Of a stretch of DNA of 64,000 bases, positions 11,857-24,234 are shown piece by piece. The stretch is from Pteria penguin (lineage: Eukaryota; Mollusca; Bivalvia; Pterioida; Pteriidae): contig CM068583.1 in the NCBI GenBank assembly GCA_035048485.1, positions 61,586,806 through 61,650,805 of the forward strand, written 5' to 3'. Every line of letters starts with the position of its first letter. The stretch's first letter is position 1. Below the pieces are notes generated by a model. It did no database searches, was not told the origin of the DNA, and saw only the letters and a program-made list of their open reading frames with translations. The translations under genes and the position numbers were made by a program.

Positions 11857-12011
11857 CAATGGCGGATGCAGCGCCTTTGGGGGGGGGGGACCGAGGGGCG
11901 AATTTGTCAATTTTAACAGAAATTTGGCCAAAATACAGGGTTTTGGTAAAATTTTGGGTCACTGCCGGGGTGGGGCGAGCGCCCCCTCCGCTCCCCGTAA
12001 ATCCGCCACTG
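11857..12011. mobile_element. MITE with GGCGGAT-type terminal repeats
   Basis: The left end is CAATGGCGGATGCAGC and the right end ATCCGCCACTG. The interior is G-rich then C-rich. It resembles the MITE at 45593-45752 (CAGTGGCGGATCC / GCCACTG). No clean target-site duplication is seen. Confidence 0.55.
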
Positions 12012-12728
12012 TTTAACTAAGTTACTTTGGACAAGTTGATTTCGGTACTTGCGAAGTATCGTCTCTGTAGAGTTGTATTCAATTTTTATAAAACTGCAGG
12101 TCATGTTCCAAAAGATCATATACGAAATATTTTGAAGGATTTTCCGAAACTTTCAACCCCAGGTTTTTCAAATACGGATAGCCTGATTTTGGAAATAGTT
12201 AAGTAGATGATATTTCAACAATTGATAATGATAATACAACAATTCATCTGCATACTGAAATTTAGTGATAATCTATCTGAGTAAAAGTTACGAAAAATCT
12301 TCGTTTGTGAAATGGTCTAGGTGTTGATATTTGCCGAAACATAGACTATGTTTTGAAAGTAGTCTATTTCTCTGATATGTATTTGATAAGTTTTATTCTT
12401 ATTTAATAATTATCTAATTAATCTGTAATACATAAATGCATCATTCATTACTGAATAAATAACTTTGCTTGGTGACCAACATTTTTGGTAAGGCCAATTC
12501 CTTTTCTTTTTCTGTTTTTTATATTTAAATAGAGACATATATGTCTCTGATTTAAATTTTAAACTAAAATTGATAATGGACCATAAAAACAAACACTTTT
12601 ATTAATTTTCAATCCTAGTCACCGATCAGATCAATGAATTAAACTTAAATAAACACAATGGCGGATACGACCGCGACACCTATCGGTAAAGGGCAGATAA
12701 CTATTGAGTAACTGCCCAGTAGTATGGT
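12012..12728. other. Non-coding spacer
   Basis: AT-rich; no feature recognised. Confidence 0.35.
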
Positions 12729-13612
12729 CTATATGTAGGCATATACCAATAGATGTAGGCATATACAAATAGATGTAGACATATAAAATAGATGTAGGTT
12801 TATAACAATAGATGTAGGCATATATCAATAGATGTAGACATATAACAATAGATGTAGGCAATACAAATAGATGTAGGCATATACCAATAGATGTAGACAT
12901 ATACCAATAGATATAGATATACACAAATAGATGTAGGCATATACCAATAGATGTAGGCATATACCAATGGATGTAGGCAATACAGATAGATGTAGGCATA
13001 TACCAATAGATGTAGGCATATAACAATAGATGTAGGCATATACCAATAGATGTAGGCATATACCAATGGATGTAGGCAATACAGATAGATGTAGGCATAT
13101 ACCAATAGATGTAGGCATATAACAATAGATGTAGACATATACCAATAGATGTAGGCATATGCCAGTGGATATAGACATATACCTATAGATGCAGGCATAC
13201 ACCAATAGATGTAGGCATATACAAATAGATGTAGACATATACAAAGAGATGTAGACATATGCCAATATAGACATATACCAATAGCAATAGACATATACCA
13301 ATAAAAGTAGGCATATAGCAATATATGTAGGCATATACCAATAGATGTAGGCATATACCAGTAGATAGAGACATACACCAATAAAAGTAGGCTTATAGCA
13401 ATAGATGTAGGCGTATAACAATAGATGTAGACACATACAAATATATGTAGGCATATAACAATAGATGTAGGCATATAACAATAGATATAGACATATACCA
13501 AAAGACAAAGACAAATACCAATACATGTAGACATACACCAATATATGTAAGCATGTTTCAATATATGTAGGCATATACCATTAGATGTAGGCATATGCCA
13601 ATAGATGTATGT
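12729..13612. repeat. 20-bp minisatellite, about 44 copies
   Basis: The unit is AGATGTAGGCATATACCAAT with substitutions (GTAGAC, CAAAT, AACAAT) and occasional 1-bp length changes. Because of the length changes, the long minus-strand reading frames here (runs of YIYWYMPTS) are repeat translations, not genes. Two related units lie 1.6 kb upstream behind a SINE. Confidence 0.95.
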
Positions 13613-13817
13613 ACGAAGTATATACTCCTAAATGTATATATACATACAGATGTCTATGCCCTAAATCGAACTAAATCCCTGATCTATGGGATCAGTCAAA
13701 CAGGACGATGTTCTGAGAAAAGGTCCAGACAAGGGCTGTCATAGAGGAAGAAAGCAAAGTTACTGACTGAATCGTATGATAGAACTCACAACGGAAATGC
13801 ACAATATTTAATGTAAT
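13613..13817. other. Short spacer between minisatellite and PLE tail
   Basis: Nothing recognised. Confidence 0.35.
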
Positions 13818-15890
13818 GATATGAAAAAGACATATGGACTTCACAAAAATATTCGATTATAGTGCAATTAGGATACCGACTTAGGACGGTCATTTGATAT
13901 GACAATAGTCCATCAGTTTGTGTATTTAACCGGTTTATGGACCCACCTTCCCACTCATCGCACCAGCAGAATAATCAAAGAACACACAGTTAAAAATATT
14001 AATATTCCTCCATATAGAGAACAAGGGTCAACAAGTGTCTCAAGTTGAGAGGTCATAAACATATATACTCACGTATGGTAATGCAGAAAAACATCGTGGT
14101 ATAAAAATATATAACGCGACATCAAAATGACTCTGCCGGTCTGGATGCGAGCTTAGACATTTGATCTGTAGGTGTCCCGCCTAACAGTTAGATGGGATAA
14201 GGTTCCGGGCCATGTCTCCTCTGAGGGAGGTTTCACCTACGCCCGTCATTTAGTCCCTGGTAGTCAGGGTGCAACGTTCAAGTAAACGTCTTTATAAGGC
14301 TTTGGAGGGGCCCAGTACATGACTTATAGTCTTTTTCATGATCTCCGGGTCATATTGTCTATGACAAAGACGTTTGATTATTTTGGAACCCCACGAAATA
14401 AAGTTGTCGGAACCTTTCAGTTTGTATACAAGATCACCGTAACACATTGGGATAGGAAATTCCATTGGATACATATTGTTGAAAAGTGATATTTCTGAAA
14501 TTAGATGAAAGTTCTGAATACGATCTAAAGAATTTGCCAAATGTTTTTCTAAGTTTGTGGTATCTGTAACCTTGAGTTAAATGTTTCAAAGTTTGTTATG
14601 TTTGGTTGAAAATCCAAAACATCAGTGCAGCCCCTGGCAAATCGAACCAACTGAGATATATAGACGCCATATGACGAGAGTCTAGGGACATTACCATCCA
14701 AATAAGAGAAACTGACAATAGGAAATCCAAAATCGTCACGTTTATCGTAAATATTAGTACGAATTTTATTGTTAATTATCATAATGTTTAAGTCTAATAA
14801 AGATGTTTCACAAATACACACATGTATTAACTTTGTTTAATTGAAGCTGAGGTGGGTATCTTTCAAATTCAGTAGCATTGATGTCATCGAGTCACACTGT
14901 TGTTTGTTAGAGTGCAACGTTCAAGGAAAGGACTGCATAAGGTTTTGCGATGGTGTCATAATGTCGATGTCTAAGACGTTTAACTTTTTTCTCCACCCGA
15001 TGAGATGAAGTCATAGGAAGCTTTGACCTTCCTGAGTTTGGATCTTCGATGTCGTCACGTCATTAAACATGTCAATATGATTTTTGCAATTGAGGCATGA
15101 AACCCTCTCATGAGGATAAAAAACAGGTCTGCTATAGAGTGCTCATAGGAATCTCAGCCTGTTGAATTTCACATAAATACTGCCCATCAGAAAGATGATG
15201 GCATTTCAGAACTCATTGCAAGTCCAATGATTGTAGGAGTCACATAAATACTGCCCATCAGAAAGATGATGGCATTTCAGAACTCATTGTAAGTCCAATG
15301 ATTGTAGGAGTCACATAAATACTGCCCATCAGAAAGATGATGGCATTTCAGAACTCATTGCAAGTCCAATGATTGTAGGAGTCATATAATTTGTTCGAGA
15401 AAAGTACAGAGGTATGTCTCTGTGTTGAAACATCAGCGTATAAGGAAAATCGTTTAGTTTTAATCAAATTAGTGGTAAAGAGGTATACAAGGTAGACAAA
15501 TCAAATGCAGAAACTTTAGCAGCTTGAAGTGAATCTATGATTTCGTCAGAAATTTTCAACGACCACAATAATTGATTTTACTCTTATTACATGCAGCAGT
15601 ACAGGGTTTACGACATGATCTTTGACTGCAGCTAGAGCGGAAGCTTTGTTTTGAAAGGAAAGTAGCATGAAATGGATATAAGATGTTTATTGGGTTGCAT
15701 TGGTTATGATAGTGATGTCATAATCAAATGTCCGACCTTAAATAACGTCTATACAATCACACTTTGAGCCAAACTGATAGTTTCATATAGGAGAAAACTG
15801 GATCGATATATTGAACTCCGTTCTCACCTCTTGAACATTATTTTGCAATAGTGGAAGGGTGGACACTTAATTGATTCAGTTATAATATCA
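13818..15890 (-). mobile_element. Decayed Naiad-type PLE copy (RT, C-terminal part and 3' tail)
   Basis: The 3' tail (13818-14290) matches the tails at 36.4, 46 and 50 kb. Coding remnants at 14292-14821 include NIYDKRDDFGFPIVSF and GVYISQLVRFARGCTDV, the region after the RT catalytic core. RT-derived sequence continues in broken frames to about 15880. It is interrupted by stops and by a 71-bp tandem triplication. A degraded SECIS-like core (ATGA, 12 nt, AAA) remains near 14255. Confidence 0.7.
15168..15386. repeat. 71-bp tandem triplication inside a PLE RT remnant
   Basis: The marker TGCCCATCAG recurs at 15181, 15252 and 15323. The three units are nearly identical, so the expansion is younger than the decay of the surrounding RT. 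Confidence 0.9.
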
Positions 15891-15916
15891 AATAATGGAT
15901 GGTTCACTCAGTCCTT

Positions 15917-18900
15917 GTGTTGAATGGTTCAGTAGATGCGTCATACTGTTGAATGCTTCAGTAGAAGCGTCATAGTGTTGAATGGTTCAGTATATGCGTC
16001 ATAGTGTCAAATGGTTCAGTAGATGCGTCATAGTGTTTAATGGTTCTGTAGAAGCGTACTAGTGTTGAATCGTTCAGTAGAAGCCTCATAGTGTTGGATG
16101 ATTCAGTAGAAGCCTCATAGTGTTGAATGGTTCAGTAGATGCGTCATAGTGTTTAATGGTTCAGTAGAAGCGTCATAGTGTTTGATAGTTCAGTAGATGC
16201 GTCATAGTGTTGAATGGTTCAGTAGAAGCATCATAGTGTTGAATGATTCAGTAGAAGTGTCACAATATTGAATGGTTCAGTAGAAACGTCATAGTGTTGA
16301 ATGGTTCAGTAGAAGCGTCATACTGTTGAATGGTTCAGTAGAAGCGTCATAGTGTTGAATGGTTCAGTAGATGCGTCATACTGCTGAATGGTTCAGTAGA
16401 TGCGTCATAGTGTTGGATGGTTCAGTTGAAGCGTTATAGTGTTGGATGGTTCAGTAGATGCGTCATAGTGTTTAATGGTTCAGTAGAAGTGTCATACTGT
16501 TGAATGGTTCAGTAGATGCGTCATAGCGTTTAATGGTTCAGTAGAAGCGTCATACTGTTGAATGGTTCAGTAGAAGCGTCATAGTATTGAATGGTTCAGT
16601 AGAAGCGTCATAGTGTTGAATGGTTCAGAAGATGCATCATACTGTTGAATGATTCAGTAGAAGCGTCATAGTGTTGAATGATTCAGTAGAAGAAGCGTCA
16701 TAGAGTTGAAAGGTTCAGTAGAAGCGTCATAGTGTTGAATTGTTCAGTAGAAGCGTCATAGTGTTGAATGATTCAGTAGAAGCGTCATAGTGTTGAATGG
16801 TTCAATAGAAGCGTCATAGTGCTGAATGGTTCAGTAGAAGCGTCATAGTGTTGAATAATTCAGTAGAAGAAGCGTCATAGGGTTGAAAGGTTCAGTAGAA
16901 GCGTCATAGTGTTGAATGGTTCAGTAGAAGCGTCATAGTGTTGAATGGTTCAATAGAAACGTCATAGTGTTTAATGGTTCATTATAAGTGTCATAGTATT
17001 GAATGGTTCAGTAGAAGCGTTATAGTGTTGGATGATTCAGTAGATGCGCCATAGTGTTGAATGGTTCAGTAGAAGCGTCATAGTGTTGGATGGTTCAGTA
17101 GATGCGTCATACTGTTGAATGGTTTAGTAGAAGCGTCATAGTGTTTAATGATTCAGTAGAACCGTCATAGTGTTGGATGATTCAGTAGAAGCCTCATAGT
17201 ATTGAATGGTCCAGTAGATGCGTCATAGTGTTTAATGGTTCAGTAGAAGCATCATGGTGTGGAATGATTCAGTAGAATCGTCGTAGTGTTGAATGGTTCG
17301 GTGCAAGCGTCATAGTGTTGGATGGTTCAGTAGATGCGTCATAGTGTTCAATGGTTCAGTAGAAGCATCATAGTGTTGAATGATTCAGTAGAAGCGTCAC
17401 AATATAGAATAGTTCAGTAGAAGCGGCATAGTGTTGAATGATTCAGTAGAAGAAGCGTCATAGGGTTGAAAGGTTCAGTAGAAGCCTCATAGTGTTGAAT
17501 TGTTCAGTAGAAACGTCATAGTGTTGAATGGTTCAATAGAAACGTCATAGTGTTTAATGGTTCATTATAAGTGTCATAGTGTTGAATGGTTCAGTAGAAG
17601 CGTCATACTGTTGAATGGTTTAGTAGAAGCGTCATAGTGTTGAATGGTTCAGTAGAAACGTCATACTGTTGAATGGTTCAGTAGATGCGTCATAGTGTTG
17701 GATGCTTCAGTAGAAGCGTTATAGTGTTGGATGGTTCAGTAGATGCGTCATAGTGTTTAATGGTTCAGTAGAAGCGTCATACTGTTGAATGATTCAGTAG
17801 ATGCGTCATAGCGTTTACTGGTTCAGTAGAAGCGTCATAGTGTTGAATGGTTCAGTAGAAGCGTCATAGTGTTGAATGGTTCAGTAAAAGCGTCATAGTA
17901 TTGAATGGTTCAGTAGAAGCGTCATAGTATTGAATGGTTCAGTAGATGCGTCATAGTGTTGAATGGTTCAGTAGAAAGGTCCTAGTGTTGAATGGTTCAA
18001 TAGAAACCTCATAGTGTTTAATGGTTCAGTACAAGCTTCATAGTGCTGGATGGTTCAGTAGATGCATCATACTGTTGAATGGTTCAGTAGAAGCGTTATG
18101 GTGTTGAATGGTTCAGGAGAAGCGTCGTACTGTTGAATGGTTCAGTAGATGCATCGTAGTATTGGATGGTTCAGTAGAAGCGTCATAGTGTTGAATGATT
18201 CAGTAGAAGCGTCACAGTGTTGGATGGTTCAGTAAAAGCGTCATAGTATTGAATGGTTCAGTAGAAACGTCATAGTATTGAATGGTTCAGTAGAAGCGTC
18301 ATAGTGTTGAATGGTTCAGTAAAAGCGTCATAGTATTGAATGGTTCAGTAGAAGCGTCATAGTATTGAATGGTTCAGTAGAAGCGTCATAGTGTTGAATG
18401 GTTCAGAAGATGCATCATACTGTTGAATGATTCAGTAGAAGCGTCCTAATATTGAATGGTTCAGTAGAAGCGTCATAGTATTGAATGATTCAGTAGAAGC
18501 GTCATAGTGTTGAATGGTTCAATAGAAGCGTCATAGTGCTAAATGGTTCAGTAGAAGCGTCATAGTGTTGAATGATTCAGTAGAAGAAGCGTCATGGGGT
18601 TGAAAGGTTCAGTAGAAGCGTCATACTGTTGAATGGTTCAGTAGAAGCCTCATAGTGTTGAATGGTTCAATAGAAACGTCATAGTGTTTAATGGTTCATT
18701 ATAAGTGTCATAGTATTGAATGGTTCAGTAGAAGCATCATACTGTTGAATGGTTCAGTAGATGCATCATAGTGTTGAATGGTTCAGTAAAAGCGTCATAG
18801 TATTGAATGGTTCAGTAGAAGCGTCATAGTATTGAATGGTTCAGTAGAAGCGTCATAGTGTTGAATGGTTCAGTAGAAGCGTCATAGTGTTGAATGGTTC

Positions 18901-21588
18901 AATAGAAACGTCATAGTGTTTAATGGTTCATTATAAGTGTCATAGTATTGAATGGTTCAGTAGAAGCGTCATACTGTTGAATGGTTCAGTAGATGCGTCA
19001 TAGTGTTGAATGGTTCAGTAGAAAGGTCCTAGTGTTGAATGGTTCAATAGAAACGTCATAGTGTTTAATGGTTCAGTACAAGCTTCATAGTGCTGGATGG
19101 TTCAGTAGATGCATCATACTGTTGAATGGTTCAGTAGAAGCGTTATGGTGTTGAATGGTTCAGGAGAAGCGTCTTACTGTTGAATGGTTCAGTAGATGCA
19201 TCGTAGTATTGGATGGTTCAGTAGAAGCGTCATAGTATTGAATGATTCAGTAGAAGCGTCATAGTGTTGAATGGTTCAATAGAAGCGTCATAGTGCTGAA
19301 TGGTTCAGTAGAAGCGTCATAGTGTTGAATGATTCAGTAGAAGAAGCGTCATAGGGTTGAAAGATTCAGTAGAAGCGTCATAGTGTTGAATGGTTCAGTA
19401 GAAGCGTCATAGTGTTGAATGGTTCAATAGAAACGTCATAGTGTTTAATGGTTTATTATAAGTGTCATAGTATTGAATGTTCAGTAGAAGCGTCATAGTG
19501 TTAAATGGATCAGTAGATGCGTCATAGTGTTGAATGGTTCAGTAGAAGCGTCATAGTGTTTAATGGTTCAGTACAAGCTTCATAGTGCTGGATTGTTCAG
19601 TAGATGCATCATACTGTTGAATGGTTCAGTAGAAGCGTTATGGTGTTGAATGGTTCAGGAGAAGCGTCTTACTGTTGAATGGTTCAGTAGATGCATCGTA
19701 GTATTGGATGGTTCTGTAGAAGCGTCATAGTGTTGAATGATTCAGTAGAAGCGTCACAGTGTTGGATGGTTCAGTAGATGCGTCATAGTGTTGAATGGTT
19801 CAGCAAAAGCGTCATAGTGTTTGATGGTTCAGTAGAAGCGCCATACTGATGAATGGTTCATTACAAGCGTCATAGTATTGAATGATTCAGTAAAAGCGTC
19901 ATAGTGTTGAATGGTTCAATAAAAGGGTCATAGTGTTGAATAGTTTAGTAGATGCATCATAGTGTTGAATGGTTCAGTAGAAGCGTCATAGTGTTGAATG
20001 GTTGAGTAGAAGCGTCATACTGTTTAATGAGTCAGTAGAAGCGTTATAGTGTTTAATGGTTCAGTAGAAGCGTTATAGTGTTGAATGGTTCAGTAGATGC
20101 GTCATAGTATTGAATGGTTCAGTACAAGCGTCATAGTCTTGAATGGTTCAGTACAAGCGTCATAGTGTTGGATGGTTCAGTAAATGCGTTATAGTGTTGA
20201 ATGGTTCAGTAGAAGCGTCATAATATTGAATGGTTCAGTAGAAGCGTCATAGTATTGAATGGTTCAGTAGAAGGGTCACAATATTGAATAGTTCAGTAGA
20301 AGCGTCATAGTATTGAATGGTTCAGTAGAAGCGTCATAGTGTTGGATGGTTCAGTAAATGCGTTATAGTGTTCAGTAGAAGCGTCATAGTATTGAATGGT
20401 TCAGTAGAAGCGTCATAGTATTGAATGGTTCAGTAGAAGCGTCACAATATTGAATAGTTCAGTAGAAGCGTCATAGTATTGAATGGTTCAGTAGAAGCGT
20501 CATAGTGTTGGATGGTTCAGTAGATGCGTCATAGTGTTGAATGGTTCAGTAGAAGCGTGATAGTGTTGAATGGCTTAGTAGAAGCGTCATAGTATTGAAT
20601 GATTCAGTAGAAGCGTCATAGTGTTGAATGGTTTAGTAGATGCGTCATAGTGTTGAATGGTTCAGTAGAAGCGGCATACTGTTGAATGGTTCAATAGAAA
20701 CGTCATAGTGTTTAATGGTTCACTACAAGTGTCATAGTGTTGGATGGTTAAGTAGAAGCGTTATAGTGTTGAATGGTTCAGTAGAAGCGTCATAGTGTTA
20801 GATGGTTTAGTAGAAACGTCTTAGTGTGGAATGGTTCAGTAGAAGCGTTATAGTGTTGTATGGTTCAGTAGATGCATCATAGTGTTTAATGGTTCCATAG
20901 AAGCGTCATAGTGTTGGATGACTCAGTAGATGCATCATAGTGTTTAATGGTTCAATAGAAGAGTCATAGTGTTGGATGGTTCAGTACAAACTTCATAGTG
21001 TTGAATAGTTCAGTAGAAGCGTTATAGTGTTGTATGGTTCAGTGGAAGCATCATAGTGATTAGTGGTTCAGTACAAGCGTCATAGTGTTGGATGATTCAG
21101 TATATGCGTCATACTGTTGAATGGTTCAGTAGAAGCGTCATAGTGTTGAATGATTCAGTAGAAGCGTCATAGTGTTGAATGGTTCAGTAGAAGCGTCATA
21201 GTCTTGAATGGTTCAGTAGAAGCGTCATAGTGTTTAATGGTTCAGTAGAAGCGTCATAGTGTTGAATGGTTCAGTAGAAGCGTCATAGTCTTGAATGGTT
21301 CAGTAGAAGCGTCATAGTGTTGAATGGTTCAGTAGAAGCGTCATAGTGTTTAATGGTTCAGTAGATGCGTCATAGTATTGAATGATTCAGTAGAAGCGTC
21401 ATAGTGTTTAATGGTTCAGTAGAAGCGTCATAGTGTTGAATGGTTCAGTAGAAGCGTCATAGTGTTGAATGGTTCAGTAGAAGCGTCATAGTGTTGAATG
21501 GTTCAATAGAAGCGTCATAGTGTTGAATGGTTCAATAGAAGCGTCATAGTGTTGAATGGTTCAATAGAAGCGCCAAAGTATTGAATGG
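15917..21588. repeat. 29-bp satellite array, about 195 copies, with higher-order duplications
   Basis: The unit contains GAATGGTTCAGTAGAAGCG followed by TCATAGT and is 29 bp long. A +3-bp variant (AGAAGAAGCG) occurs at 16688, 16865, 17448, 18582 and 19339. All spacings are 29k+3. A multi-unit block marked by GTAGAAAGGTCCTAG recurs at 17971 and 19018 (1,047 bp apart), showing large unequal-exchange duplications. The array is non-coding in all frames. Confidence 0.97.
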
Positions 21589-23376
21589 GTCTCTTCTCTT
21601 TCGTTTATCGGTATACAGAATACGAGACTATTGAATTGGCAATCGTTGAAAATCACTTATTCAAATGTTTTGACAAATAGAATAAGTATCTTTTATACAC
21701 TTATATCTTTCGATAATAAGAATGTTTAAAAGTGAATAAAAATACTGACAGCGTATTCTTCAAAACATCTAAAATACAAAATTCCTCTGCGTTCCCGATA
21801 ATGAAAATTTCTTAAAATACGTTTTTATCTTTTATCCTTTGATGATGATATAACGTCCTTTTTTCTTTGGGGGTGTTGATTGGTTGGTTGAAGTTTTTTT
21901 TTTTTTTTATTTTTGTTGTTGTTGTTGTTTATACCACGTTATGATCCTCTTGTAGTGATAACATCTTATGTATTACAATATATTATTTTCGATTTGTACA
22001 AGGGACTAATCCAAAACCATGGAGGAATTTTCGGTACCAACGTCTACCGTGAGGAGTCGGTTTTTATCATCTTATCCGAAAGATGTGATACATGTTAGAT
22101 GCCGAGGAATTACTGCTTATATCGAATCTGAGACGTATTTATTCCGAGTTTAATATGCTACTCACTGAGTTACCCAACTGTGTATTCGTATATAGTACAA
22201 TACGTTCCGTAAAGTTTCCACTGTACACAGAAGTACAGAGACAGAAACAGAAGTAGTACAGTCGTGACAGGCTTCTTGTCACTGATAAAACAAACTGAGA
22301 AAACCGTCTGTAAGTATTACAAGCGAGAGATGTTAGATATCTCATTGGTTCAAGGATTCTACCTTATGGTATTGCCTCTAAACATCAGTACTTACTACTG
22401 GTTTTCTTTTATTATTTATTTCATATTGCACGATGAATATGCAGTCTTAAAACAATATTGACGTACTCATGAATGACGAAGCATCAATACTTTATGCCTT
22501 TAGATAATACACATATATACATCCCAAATGACATAAAATATGCAGACATTTGAACAAGTGTATGTACAAAACAGATTGCCAGGAATAATGCATAACATAG
22601 ACTGGACTATTACGATATTAAGGAAATAAAAGACTGACTGGCAATAAAAAGACAAGTTTATGGGGTAGGGGTGGGGTGGGGGGTTACATATGTCTCACTT
22701 AAAATCTACTTGAAGTAAGATATAAGTATTCAAACATTCCGTTCATCAAATATTGGGCAGCATTTGTGTGTATATACTAATCCGGTCAGTCTGAACTCTG
22801 TTTGATCTTTAAATAATACAATCCCCATTTCTACAATTCGGATGTTCTATTCATCATTTTTATGATTGGAGAGTTTTAATTGGTCTATGGTTGTTTTCTT
22901 TCTTTTCTTTTTTTTTTGGGGGGGGGGGGTGATTTTGGGGTGATTTTGGGGGGAGGGGTTTAATTGACTGCCTCTTATTTCAAAGTTAGGCAAAATAATA
23001 TGTATACTGTATAAATAATCCAGTATAATGGGATTATATTACTATATATCTTTAAGTTAAACTTCTTAGATTCTAGTAATATCAATTTATGATAAAATAT
23101 AAAATCTGAGTGAACTATACACATAATCATTAAATATGAAAACTCATATACGAAACTAATGTAAGTAAGATGTGAAACAAAAATATATATGAAGCATAGT
23201 ATTAAATTTCAACCTGATATCATGTCATGAAAATCACAGAAACGAGAATTATAGAATACATAAATGAATACACACAAGTAAATGATGACATAAAATGTAA
23301 AAATTTTACTCATTCGATTGCTATAAATTCTCCTTGAAAATGATAATTTCTCGATTTGATGATAAATATTCGTCTC
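21589..23376. other. Spacer with two G-quadruplex motifs
   Basis: 22662-22683 reads GGGGTAGGGGTGGGG plus TGGGGGG, four G-runs with 1-2 nt loops. 22918-22958 has G-runs of 12, 4, 6 and 4. Otherwise no gene is recognised; short frames at 21.9-22.5 kb show no domain. Confidence 0.5.
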
Positions 23377-23590
23377 TATTTTATACCCCATTGTATCACT
23401 CATTCTTATACCCCATTGTATCACTCATTCTTATACCCCATTGTATCACTCATTCTTATACCCCATTGTATCACTCATTCTTATACCCCATTGTATCACT
23501 CATTCTTATATAAACATACATTACTTGCAACTTACACTCTCTCATGCAACATACACTCTCTCATGCAAAATGCACTCTTTCATGCAACGA
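23377..23590. repeat. 25-bp (x5-6) and 18-bp (x3) tandem repeats
   Basis: TATACCCCATTGTATCACT plus CATTCT repeats with a 25-bp period over 23380-23510. ACACTCTCTCATGCAAC repeats three times over 23534-23588. Confidence 0.9.
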
Positions 23591-24234
23591 TACTTTCAAT
23601 CTTCGCAGACTAGTAATATGATTGTTCTATTTTTGCCTTCTAAGACCTTAATTTTTCCCTGACCAGAAAGTTCGTTTGTGTATATTCGGACAAGAACTGT
23701 TTCATTTGTAACAATCTTGATCAGAAATTAAAATTTCTGTATATATCAATTAGAATACAAGCGAAAACTCAACTTATTTATGACCTCAATTCATCTATTC
23801 TTTCCACTCGGGATTGTCCCTATTAGCATTCGGCATTAAATTAGCACTGTTTTATGCTTATTAAATTAATTATTTATTTAGTTTTATCTATTTATTTATT
23901 CGTTTATTCACAATGTAATTAATTTCTTTTACATCTTTTTGATAACCTAGCAAAATGTATCCTAATCGCACTGGAGAGATGGCACGGCAAATATATAAGA
24001 CGGCTTCAATTCCACTGAATCTGAATCAATGTGACATCACGCTAGATACATAACATGGCATCAGTTCATAAGACCTTGAGACTGTATGTACCTTTCTGTC
24101 TTATCATGCGAATTACTGAAACACAACGTCTGGATTTCATAAACATTGATTAAGTGACCTTGATCTTTTCCCTGTCACATTCTTAATACATGCATGGACA
24201 TATTGAAAGCTAGAATCTTAATCCATTTGTTTGT
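23591..24234. other. 3' flank of the Gly-rich gene
   Basis: Several TTTATT motifs (AATAAA on the minus strand) near 23870-23910 could be its poly(A) signals. Nothing else is recognised. Confidence 0.4.

Noticed and set aside
12631..13594. Long minus-strand frames (up to 264 codons)
   Set aside because: Translations of the 20-bp minisatellite; three frames are open for the same reason.
15917..21588. CRISPR-like array
   Set aside because: Units are directly adjacent with no unique spacers, and the DNA is eukaryotic; it is a satellite.
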